From Glaciihabitans tibetensis (GTDB lineage: Bacteria; Actinomycetota; Actinomycetes; Actinomycetales; Microbacteriaceae), in NCBI RefSeq assembly GCF_003003265.1, contig NZ_PVTL01000007.1:62001-126000 (forward strand): a stretch of DNA of 64,000 nt. Reading direction: 5' to 3'. Positions 53,434 through 60,856 of this stretch are shown here, piece after piece. Under the pieces are notes generated by a model. That model ran no database searches. It saw nothing but the letters and a program-made list of their open reading frames with translations, and had not been told where the DNA came from. How positions within the stretch are numbered: the stretch's first letter is position 1; each line of letters opens with the position of its first letter. The position numbers and the translations under genes were made by a program.

Positions 53434-54672
53434 ATGTCAGCAGAGCACTTCGACCTGATCGTCGTCGGCGCTGGCCCCGCCGGAAGTGCCGCAGCACTCG
53501 CGGCCCTCCGCGACCGCCCGGACGCCCGCGTGCTGCTGCTGGATCGCTCCCCGCTCGGCCGCGACAAAGTCTGCGGCGACGGGATCGCTCCGCACGCGGT
53601 CGCCGAGCTCGACGCGCTTGGGGTGAGCGCGGTTGATCCTGACGAGATCGTGCCGGCGGTGCGGCTGGTTTCGCCGAGCGGCGGCGGGCGGTCCGCGCTC
53701 ACCCAGTCGCCCGGCTACGTGGTGCCGCGCCGCACCTTCGACGAACGTCTGGCCCGGGCGGCGATCGCCGCGGGTGCGCACTTTCGTCAGGAGCGGGTGA
53801 CGACACTCACCCAAAACTCGCGCGAAGTGACCGTCAACGGTCGGCTCACAGCCCCCGTCGTCGTCGCGGCAGACGGCGCCAATTCCGTGGTGCGCCGGCT
53901 CGTCGGCGAACCCGCCAACCGTGGCCGCGCGCTCGCGGTCGCGCTGCGCGGCTACGCGCCCACCCCGCCCGGCCACGCGCACGAACTGCTGCTGCGCTGG
54001 GACATCCAGCGTCAGGGCGGCCTCTGCTATGCCTGGGCCTTTCCGACCAGAGATGGCGTGAGCAATATTGGGTACGGGATGTCGGCTGCCGGGCTGTCCC
54101 GCGTGAGTGGCAGTGGCCGGCAACACCTCACCTCGCGGTTGCGCGCACTGCTCGGCGAGTTCGACCTCACGGGGGTGGACCTCGTCGGCCACACTCTTCC
54201 GCTCACTATCCAGCGTCCGCGCGCGGCCGTTGGGCGCGTGTTGCTCACGGGCGACGCGGCGAGTCTGATCAATCCGTTCACCGGCGAGGGGATCTTCACC
54301 GCGCTGGCCTCCGGCGCCCTGGCCGGCAGAGTCGCGGTGTCCGACAGTGCAGCCGTGTCTGGCAGCGCCGCGGTTTCTGACAGGGTCGCAGTGTCTGGCA
54401 GCGCCGCGACACACGCAGACACCCCGGCCGCGCGCTATACGCGGCAGCTGCGTCAGCGCTTCGGACGCCAACACCGCCAGAGCGCGCTGCTGTACCCGCT
54501 GCTTGAGTCGAGACGGGTGCTCGACGCCGTGATCCGTGCGTGCGGCGCCGACATCCGCACATTCGATCGTCTTTTGGATGTCGGGCTCGGAGACAGCAGC
54601 TTTGCCCCGCGCGACCTGCTGCGACTCGTGGGAACACGGCGGCCGGACGGAGAGCGGATGCCTCGTGGGTAA
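53434..54672 (+). CDS. Geranylgeranyl-reductase-family FAD oxidoreductase
   Basis: 412 residues. DLIVVGAGPAGSAAALAAL binds FAD, DKVCGDGIAPHAVAEL matches the family's conserved Cys-Gly-Asp motif, and GDAASLINPFTGEGIFTAL is the second FAD motif. Enzymes of this family reduce isoprenoid double bonds, as in menaquinone or membrane lipids. A tandem segment VAVSDSAAVSGSAAVSDRVA at about 303-325 lies after FAD motif 2, a place that is normally short; it is probably a recent in-frame repeat expansion. ATG 53434 is 11 bp after the preceding stop. Confidence 0.9.
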   Translation: MSAEHFDLIVVGAGPAGSAAALAALRDRPDARVLLLDRSPLGRDKVCGDGIAPHAVAELDALGVSAVDPDEIVPAVRLVSPSGGGRSALTQSPGYVVPRRTFDERLARAAIAAGAHFRQERVTTLTQNSREVTVNGRLTAPVVVAADGANSVVRRLVGEPANRGRALAVALRGYAPTPPGHAHELLLRWDIQRQGGLCYAWAFPTRDGVSNIGYGMSAAGLSRVSGSGRQHLTSRLRALLGEFDLTGVDLVGHTLPLTIQRPRAAVGRVLLTGDAASLINPFTGEGIFTALASGALAGRVAVSDSAAVSGSAAVSDRVAVSGSAATHADTPAARYTRQLRQRFGRQHRQSALLYPLLESRRVLDAVIRACGADIRTFDRLLDVGLGDSSFAPRDLLRLVGTRRPDGERMPRG

Positions 54673-54779
54673 GCCAGCGTGTAGGTCCGTGAGTAAGTCC
54701 GTGCGTAAGTTTCGAATCTTCGGCGCGGCTACAGCGCGGCACACCCGCATTTGCCTTGCTTACTCATACCGTTAGCACC

Positions 54780-55904
54780 ATGGAAATTTCGGGCCTCGGA
54801 GGCGGACTTATGTTCGCTGCTGCCGCGGGCCTGTGGCTGGTGTACCTGATGCCGACCTGGTTCAGGCGGCGTGAGTATCTCGCCACGGAACGCAACGCGG
54901 TGCGCTTGCAGCAGACGCTGCGTGTTCTCGCGGAGACGTCGGAAGTTCCCACCATCGTGCGTGCAGAAACGTCTGCCCACAGCATCGCCGCGCAGGAGAG
55001 AGCCCTGCGCGAGCAACGGCAGCGATCCCTCGCGATCGCCCGATCACGGGACGCGGCCGCCGCCCGCACCCACAACGCCCAAATTCTCACCGACCAGGCA
55101 GAGGACACGCGTGCGCTCGCCGAAGCAGTGGCGCGTGCGAAGTCAGCCGCAGCTCAGGAGCCCCCGACCGTGCATTCCACACCGTTTGTTGCTCCGACTT
55201 CGCCTCGCATCCTCGCGGCTCGTCGCCTTCGCCGCACCCGCGCGACCGCCTCCCTCGTCGTGTTAGCCGCGCTCCTCGTGATTGCCGTGCAGGCGATCGT
55301 TATGGTCGCCACCGGGGCCGCCGGAGCGGGCGGTGCCGTCATCGGCTTCGCCTCCATCGCCGCGCTCACGGGAGTTGCCGCGCTGGTACGCCTCGCGTCC
55401 GTTGCCCGACGCAAGGCCGCCGCGCCGGTTGCTGCCGTCCGCCCCGCGCGCACCCGGATGAGCCGGGCCGCGGCCCCCGCTGCTCCCACCGTCGCGGCGG
55501 CGCCTGCAGCGTGGACCCCCGTGCCAGTTCCGAAGCCGCTCTACCTCTCCCGCACCGAGGTCGCTTCCGCCGCTCGTCAGGCATCGACAGCTTCTGCTGG
55601 CTCCGCGGCCACTACAGTCGCGATGGCCGCTGCGGCAGCGGAGGCCGAGCACGAGCTTCGCTCGGCCGCAGCACAGGCGGACGCGAGGCTCCGCGCGGCC
55701 CAGGCCGCGCCCGAGGTTGTGCCGATCGTGGCCGCTGTTCCTGTAGCCGCTGTGCCGGCAACCGCTGCGCCGACAATCGCTGTGCAGGCAACCGCTGTGC
55801 AGGGGCCGCCCAGCCGCTTCGCCCGGATGGGAATCGTTGATCCGAGCGAAGTTATTGGCACCGACCTCGACGCCGTGCTGCGCCGCCGCCGTCAGGCAAG
55901 CTAG
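54780..55904 (+). CDS. Conserved membrane protein, Ala-rich, three predicted helices
   Basis: 374 residues from ATG 54780. An N-terminal helix (GGGLMFAAAAGLWLVYLMPT) is followed by a cytoplasmic coiled coil (about 28-130), two helices (about 158-182 and 187-210), and a long Ala/Pro/Val-rich tail containing VAAVPVAAVPATAAPTIAV repeats. The C-terminus SRFARMGIVDPSEVIGTDLD looks conserved. The start LMFAAAAGLWLVYLMPTWFR is shared with Microbacteriaceae proteins of unknown role. Confidence 0.7.
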   Translation: MEISGLGGGLMFAAAAGLWLVYLMPTWFRRREYLATERNAVRLQQTLRVLAETSEVPTIVRAETSAHSIAAQERALREQRQRSLAIARSRDAAAARTHNAQILTDQAEDTRALAEAVARAKSAAAQEPPTVHSTPFVAPTSPRILAARRLRRTRATASLVVLAALLVIAVQAIVMVATGAAGAGGAVIGFASIAALTGVAALVRLASVARRKAAAPVAAVRPARTRMSRAAAPAAPTVAAAPAAWTPVPVPKPLYLSRTEVASAARQASTASAGSAATTVAMAAAAAEAEHELRSAAAQADARLRAAQAAPEVVPIVAAVPVAAVPATAAPTIAVQATAVQGPPSRFARMGIVDPSEVIGTDLDAVLRRRRQAS

Positions 55905-55956
55905 CGACGATTATCGAAACTGCTGCAGAAGCTGGTAACGTTGCCACGCAGCAAAC

Positions 55957-56029
55957 GGGCCCTTGGCGCAGTTGGTAGCGCGCCTCGTTCGCATCGAGGA
56001 GGTCAGGAGTTCGAATCTCCTAGGGTCCA
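55957..56029 (+). tRNA. tRNA-Ala(CGC)
   Basis: Acceptor GGGCCCT/AGGGTCC, D-arm GCGC/GCGC, anticodon stem CCTCG/CGAGG with loop TTCGCAT (anticodon CGC), T-arm AGGAG/CTCCT and TTCGAAT. CCA is not encoded. Confidence 0.95.
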
Positions 56030-56072
56030 CAACCTGTACTGCATCACATCTGCATCGCATCACAACCTGCAG

Positions 56073-56120
56073 ACATCACGAAAGAAGCTCCGGCACACGC
56101 CGGAGCTTTTTTCGTGATGT
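56073..56120. terminator. Terminator: 22-bp inverted repeat after tRNA-Ala
   Basis: Arms 56073-56094 and 56099-56120 are complementary over 22 bp with a single G-T pair and a loop of ACAC. The core is AAGCTCCGGC/GCCGGAGCTT followed by TTTT; read the other way, the mirror run AAAG also allows bidirectional use. It terminates the tRNA transcript and the convergent VOC gene. Confidence 0.93.
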
Positions 56121-56143
56121 GGGGGCTAGGGGTAGCCCTGGGC

Positions 56144-56515
56144 TCACAGCATCTGCGTGACGCAGAGGAAGTTGCCCTCGCTGTCGCGGAACCACGCGGT
56201 GCGCATGTCAGCGTCGGTCGCGATGCCGTCGACGGTCTTGAGCCCGGGAACGTCATAGTCCTCGAACACAACACCGTGCTCGCGCAGCTGCCGCATCTCG
56301 GCCTCGATGTCGTCGGTCGACCAGCACATCTGGGTGTTCTGGGCCGTTCCGGCGTTGGGCGTCTCGTAGAGGTCGAAGTAGGTTCCCCCATCGGTGTGGT
56401 AGGTCACCAGGCCTTCGTGCTCCTGGTCGGGGTCGAGCCCGAGCTTGTCGTGGTAATACTGCCGGGCGCGCTGTAGGTCTTTCGCGGGCAGCACCGTGTG
56501 CGCTTCCTTCAACAT
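56144..56515 (-). CDS. VOC-family (glyoxalase-like) protein
   Basis: 123 residues from ATG 56515, where AAGGAG lies 9 bp upstream. Two beta-alpha-beta modules: LPAKDLQRARQYYHDKLGLD and then FDLYETPN; WSTDDIEAEMRQLREHGVVF and then DSEGNFLCVTQML. VOC proteins include glyoxalases, dioxygenases and drug-binding proteins; the ligand cannot be assigned. Confidence 0.9.
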   Translation of the reverse strand: MLKEAHTVLPAKDLQRARQYYHDKLGLDPDQEHEGLVTYHTDGGTYFDLYETPNAGTAQNTQMCWSTDDIEAEMRQLREHGVVFEDYDVPGLKTVDGIATDADMRTAWFRDSEGNFLCVTQML

Positions 56516-56573
56516 GTCACTCATCTCCTTTGATGTGTGTCTTGCGTGTTGTGTCTCTCGTGTGATCAGTAAT

Positions 56574-57467
56574 TTACGCCGATGGAAGCACGAGCAACAC
56601 CGTCGGCACGACGACGAGCGCCAGCGCCACGGCGACCACGAGAATCCGCCCAGGGACGGCAACGGGAGGCCGCCCGTCGATGAGACGACCGACCCGGGCG
56701 GCGAGCTGTTCGCGCGAGACAGCCGCGGGGGCCCAGCTGTCGTAGGGCTCCGACGCGGTCACTGCGCGCGGTGTCTCGCTGCTCACGAGGGCGATCGCGG
56801 TGGCGAGTGTCTGGTCATCCACCACACGCCGAGCGTAGTCATCCGCCAACATCTCCACCAACAGCGCCACTTCCCGGTGCGCGCGGGTGGCGATGGGAAA
56901 CCACGGCAGCGAGCTACGCCAGGCGCCGAAGGCCATGAGCACCATGTAGTGGCGCTGGAGCAGGTGTGCCTTCTCGTGCTCGATCACGCCCGCCAGTTCG
57001 CGGTCGCCGAGTAGCTCGAGAAGCCCCGCGGAGAACACCGTCACCGAGTGGGCGGTGCCCGGGAGGCAGTAGGCGACGGGCACGCTGTGGTCAATCAGGC
57101 GGGTGTGGGGACTGCCGGGAACCGGAGAGCTGAGGAGCTCGACGAGCTGCCGGTGCCTGCGACGCTGACGCTCGCTCACGACGATCGTCAGCACCAGGTT
57201 CAGCACGAGGTGCAGTCCGAGCAACACGGCCCCACACAGGCTTGCCAGGTGCAGAACGTCGACCGTGGAGATCGTCGAACCCGTCATCAGGGCGCGCAGC
57301 AGTCCGTCGGCACTCGTGAACAGGTTGTCGCCGAAGGGTACAAGGCCGAACGCGAGCAACGATCCGATCATCGACAGCCCACCCGCGAGAGCGATGCCCT
57401 GCCAGAGCAGCAGGGCCGTCGCCGGTGCGCGCCATGGCCAGGTCGCGCGCGCGAGCACGACGGGCAC
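56574..57467 (-). CDS. M56-family membrane metallopeptidase (BlaR1/MecR1-like, no sensor domain)
   Basis: 297 residues from GTG 57467. The zinc motif HEKAH is in GVIEHEKAHLLQRHY, with the downstream Glu/Asp region VEMLADDYARRV. Several membrane helices lie at the N-terminus and one at the C-terminal end. The frame stays open upstream (ILTASAFLAALALTLAWPVP) to a CTG at 57524 that overlaps the blaI stop, a more natural first helix, so the true start may be there. M56 proteins with BlaI partners cleave or trigger removal of the repressor. The C-terminal penicillin-binding domain of true BlaR1 is absent. Confidence 0.85.
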   Translation of the reverse strand: MPVVLARATWPWRAPATALLLWQGIALAGGLSMIGSLLAFGLVPFGDNLFTSADGLLRALMTGSTISTVDVLHLASLCGAVLLGLHLVLNLVLTIVVSERQRRRHRQLVELLSSPVPGSPHTRLIDHSVPVAYCLPGTAHSVTVFSAGLLELLGDRELAGVIEHEKAHLLQRHYMVLMAFGAWRSSLPWFPIATRAHREVALLVEMLADDYARRVVDDQTLATAIALVSSETPRAVTASEPYDSWAPAAVSREQLAARVGRLIDGRPPVAVPGRILVVAVALALVVVPTVLLVLPSA

Positions 57468-57520
57468 CGGCCAGGCGAGGGTCAGCGCGAGAGCCGCGAG
57501 GAAGGCCGATGCTGTGAGGA

Positions 57521-57898
57521 TCAGCGACCGCTTGACTCGAGAAGTTTGCGGAGCATGTCGGTCTCACCGGAGCTCGCCTGGCCGATGAAACGCTCCAGCA
57601 CGGCGACCCGGTTCGACGCCCCACCGAGTACCTCGTGCATGAGCTCGGCCATGTGATCTTCGCGGGATGCCGCGGACCGGTACCGATGGGGACGGGACGC
57701 GCGTTCGCGTTCGACGAACCCCTTTTTCTCGAGGCGGGAGAGCACCGTCAGGATTGTCGTGGCCGCGAGCTTTTTTGAGGAGTCGGGAGCGGATGTCGCG
57801 AGCCGATCTTGCAGCTCATAAGCCGACAGTGTCTGCACACGGGGGGACTCCCACAGGATGTCCATCACGGAGCGTTCCAGTTCACCGAGAGTCACCAT
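57521..57898 (-). CDS. BlaI/MecI-family transcriptional repressor
   Basis: 125 residues from ATG 57898 (an in-frame GTG lies at 57910). It has the winged HTH (LGELERSVMDILWESPRVQT, then ATTILTVLSRLEKKGFVERE) and the C-terminal dimerisation helices of the BlaI/MecI family. These repressors bind inverted repeats as dimers and are inactivated by a paired M56 protease, which is encoded directly downstream here. Three candidate operators lie in the gap to cydA, so the target may be the bd oxidase genes and its own operon. Confidence 0.95.
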   Translation of the reverse strand: MVTLGELERSVMDILWESPRVQTLSAYELQDRLATSAPDSSKKLAATTILTVLSRLEKKGFVERERASRPHRYRSAASREDHMAELMHEVLGGASNRVAVLERFIGQASSGETDMLRKLLESSGR

Positions 57899-58057
57899 GT
57901 GGACCGCCACCCTTCGCCTGTTGAAACGTCATTCGAGTTGAAAACTGATAAAAAGTCTGTCGAACGGCGGGAACAGGTCTTTGGTCACTGGTTCCGCCGT
58001 CTATCCACCAATTAGATAGGGACACGTAGATTCAGGCTACCCCAGTGTCCTGCCCAG

Positions 58058-58120
58058 TTCTACTTCGTGTAGAAATGTGTTCTACACTGACGTAGAAGTG
58101 AGTTCTACGCGTGCGTAGAA
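58058..58120. promoter_or_regulatory. Array of three TTCTAC/GTAGAA inverted repeats between blaI and cydA
   Basis: Site 1 58058-58074 (spacer 5 bp), site 2 58080-58097 (spacer 6), site 3 58103-58120 (spacer 6); all six half-sites are perfect. Centres lie about 22.5-23 bp apart. Weaker related elements are CGTAG/GCTACC at 58025-58042 and GCGTA/TACGC at 58134-58147. The array lies 76-138 bp upstream of cydA and 160 bp upstream of blaI. It is the natural candidate for BlaI operators controlling both directions; the repressor identity is inference. Confidence 0.75.
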
Positions 58121-58196
58121 ATGCCTGAGAAATGCGTAGAGATACGCAGGAGCACGAAGAAATACCCCCTAACGAGTCCCGAGTATTGGTGGAAAT

Positions 58197-59810
58197 GTGG
58201 ATCCGGTCGAGATCGCCCGTTGGCAATTCGGTATCACCACGGTGTACCACTTCTGGTTGGTTCCGCTGACCCTGGGTCTTGGGCCCCTTGTCGCTCTAAT
58301 GCAGACCATGTGGGTGCGCACCGGCAAAGAACGCTACCTGCGCATGACCAAGTTCTGGGGCAAGCTCTACCTCATCAACTTCATCCTCGGTGTTGCCACC
58401 GGGCTCGTACAGGAATTCCAGTTCGGAATGGCCTGGAGCGAGTACTCCCGCTTTGTGGGCGACGTCTTCGGGGCGCCCCTGGCGATGGAGGGGCTGCTGG
58501 CCTTCTTCTTCGAGTCCACGTTCCTCGGACTGTGGATCTTCGGATGGACCAAGCTCCCGAAAAAGATCCACCTCGCCTGCCTGTGGATCGCGGTCGCCGG
58601 GTCGATCGCCTCCGCCTACTTCATCCTGGTCGCAAACTCCTGGATGCAGCATCCCGTCGGTGTTGAATTGGTCGACGGCAGGCCCGTGATGAACGACATC
58701 TTCGCGGTACTCACCAACAACACGGCGATCTCGGCCTTCACCCACTCCATCTCTGGCGCGATTGCGGTCGGCGGCGCGTTCCTGCTGGGTATCGCCTGGT
58801 ATCACCTGTGGCGTCGCCGCAAGGACGGTATCGACACCGTCGACGCCGACAAGCGCGTCATTGTGGGAGAAGCGCCGGAGATCGGTGGACGCGACAAGGA
58901 GGACTTCAAGGTCTGGATCACGTCGCTGCGCATCGGCGCGGTCGTCGCGATTCTGGGATTCGGGGCCGTCGCGATCACCGGCGACCTGCAGGGCAAGCTG
59001 ATGTTCGAGCAGCAGCCCCTCAAGATGGCCGCCGCAGAGGCCGCGTGCCAGGACGGCACAAGCTTCTCCGTACTGTCGATCGGCGACCTCGGGTCGAGCG
59101 ATTGTAACGACGTCGTCGGCCTGATCGAGATTCCCGGTCTGCTGTCGTTCCTCGCCCACGGTGACTTCGACACCGAGGTGCAGGGCGTGAACACGCTGGT
59201 TCCTCAGTACCAGGAGGCCTACGGCACCAACATTCCCGACGAGGCAATCTACGGGGAGCGTGCCGGCAGCGAGATCAACTACGTGCCGATCATGGAGGTC
59301 ACCTACTGGGGCTTCCGACTGATGATCGGATTCGGTGGCCTTGCCGCCTTCGCCGCCGTCGTTGCGCTCTGGATCACCCGGAAGGGCACGGTGCCGGAGT
59401 CCAAGTGGATCCAGCGACTGGCGATCCTCGGCATCCTCGCTCCCTTCGCGGCAAACTCCGCGGGCTGGATCTTCACCGAGATGGGCCGCCAGCCGTTCTC
59501 CGTTGTTCCGAACCCCACCCCGAGCGGCGTGGACGGCGTGTTTATGTTCACCGCAGCGTCGGTCTCGCCGGGCGTCGGTGCGGGGGAGATGCTGTTCTCC
59601 CTGATCACCCTGACCCTGGTCTACGGTGCCCTGCTGGTTGTCGAGGTGAAGCTGCTGACTAAGTACGTGCGCGGTGGTGTGGTGTCGGCGATGCCCGAGA
59701 TCGCGCACCGGAGCGACAACGACGACCACAGCGACGATGACACCACCGGCTCCGGCGACAAGACCCGCGCCACAAGATCCGGCGACGACGTCCTGTCGTT
59801 CGCGTACTAG
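58197..59810 (+). CDS. cydA: Cytochrome bd ubiquinol/menaquinol oxidase subunit I
   Basis: 537 residues from GTG 58197. The N-terminal RWQFGITTVYHFWLVPLTLG includes the His ligand for heme b595/d, and GWIFTEMGRQPF in the C-terminal half is a conserved CydA motif. The Q-loop (about 240-335) is the short type. About nine membrane helices. CydA carries the three hemes and oxidises quinol, reducing oxygen to water at high affinity. The C-terminal tail is acidic (SDNDDHSDDDTTGSGD). First gene of cydA-cydB-cydDC. Confidence 0.97.
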   Translation: MDPVEIARWQFGITTVYHFWLVPLTLGLGPLVALMQTMWVRTGKERYLRMTKFWGKLYLINFILGVATGLVQEFQFGMAWSEYSRFVGDVFGAPLAMEGLLAFFFESTFLGLWIFGWTKLPKKIHLACLWIAVAGSIASAYFILVANSWMQHPVGVELVDGRPVMNDIFAVLTNNTAISAFTHSISGAIAVGGAFLLGIAWYHLWRRRKDGIDTVDADKRVIVGEAPEIGGRDKEDFKVWITSLRIGAVVAILGFGAVAITGDLQGKLMFEQQPLKMAAAEAACQDGTSFSVLSIGDLGSSDCNDVVGLIEIPGLLSFLAHGDFDTEVQGVNTLVPQYQEAYGTNIPDEAIYGERAGSEINYVPIMEVTYWGFRLMIGFGGLAAFAAVVALWITRKGTVPESKWIQRLAILGILAPFAANSAGWIFTEMGRQPFSVVPNPTPSGVDGVFMFTAASVSPGVGAGEMLFSLITLTLVYGALLVVEVKLLTKYVRGGVVSAMPEIAHRSDNDDHSDDDTTGSGDKTRATRSGDDVLSFAY

Positions 59811-59827
59811 GTCGAGGAGGAGACACC

Positions 59828-60856
59828 ATGGATGTTCTGCCCACAGTGTGGTTTATCGCCATCTCCGTGCTCTGGATCGGCTACCTGCTGCTCGAGGGGT
59901 TCGACCTCGGCGTCGGAATGCACATGCTGTTCAGCGCCAAGAACGACACCCAGCGCCGCGTGATGCTCAACACCATCGGCCCGGTCTGGGACGGCAACGA
60001 GGTCTGGCTGATCACCGCGGGTGCGGCCACCTTCGCCGCATTCCCGTTTTGGTATGCGTCCCTGTTCTCGGCGCTCTACCTGCCGTTGCTCTTCGTGCTG
60101 CTCGGACTCATCTTTCGCGCCGTGGCCATCGAGTACCGCGGCAAGGGGCACACCGACCGGTGGCGCCGAAACTGGGACCTTGCCCTCGGGCTCGGCTCGC
60201 TCGTCTCCGCTTTCGGTGTCGGCGCAGCGCTCGGGCTGACCACGACGGGCCTGCCCCTCAACGAGAACGGCGACCGGGTAGGCGGTGCCTTCGCGTGGCT
60301 CACCCCCTACGCCGTGCTCGGCGGCCTCGCGGTCGTCGGGTTCTGCCTCGTGCACGCGGCCACCTTCCTCGCCCTCAAGTCCGACGGCACCGTGCGCGTC
60401 TTCGCGAACAAGTTCTTCCTCCGCTGGGCTCCGATTCTTCTGCTGCCGATCGTCGCGTGGGTTCTTGTTGTGCAGTTCCAGAGCGGCAAGCTCTACACGC
60501 TCGCCATCGTGGTCGTTGCGGTCGTGGCGATTGTCTGGGCCTACGTCAACGCCCGAGCGGGCCGCGAGGGTCGCGCGTTCGCCGGAACGGCGATCTTCCT
60601 CGTCGCCGGTGCGGCGTCGATCTTCGCCAACGTGTTCCCGGTCGTGCTGCCGTCGACCCTCGACCCCGCGTTCGACCTCACGGTCTCGAACGCGTCGAGC
60701 GGTGACTACACCCTCGGTGTGATGACGTGGGTCGCGGCCTTCGCCCTCCCGCTGATCCTCGCCTACCAGAGCTGGACCTACTGGGTCTTCCGCAAGCGCG
60801 TCAGCGACCACCACATTCCCGAGGCGCACCTGATTGTGCCCGCCATCCGCAAGTGA
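59828..60856 (+). CDS. cydB: Cytochrome bd oxidase subunit II
   Basis: 342 residues with about eight membrane helices. WIGYLLLEGFDLGVGMHML and GPVWDGNEVWLITAG are CydB signatures. It forms the heterodimer with CydA. GAGGAGGAG lies 8 bp before ATG 59828. The stop overlaps cydDC by 4 bp (GTGA). Confidence 0.97.
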   Translation: MDVLPTVWFIAISVLWIGYLLLEGFDLGVGMHMLFSAKNDTQRRVMLNTIGPVWDGNEVWLITAGAATFAAFPFWYASLFSALYLPLLFVLLGLIFRAVAIEYRGKGHTDRWRRNWDLALGLGSLVSAFGVGAALGLTTTGLPLNENGDRVGGAFAWLTPYAVLGGLAVVGFCLVHAATFLALKSDGTVRVFANKFFLRWAPILLLPIVAWVLVVQFQSGKLYTLAIVVVAVVAIVWAYVNARAGREGRAFAGTAIFLVAGAASIFANVFPVVLPSTLDPAFDLTVSNASSGDYTLGVMTWVAAFALPLILAYQSWTYWVFRKRVSDHHIPEAHLIVPAIRK

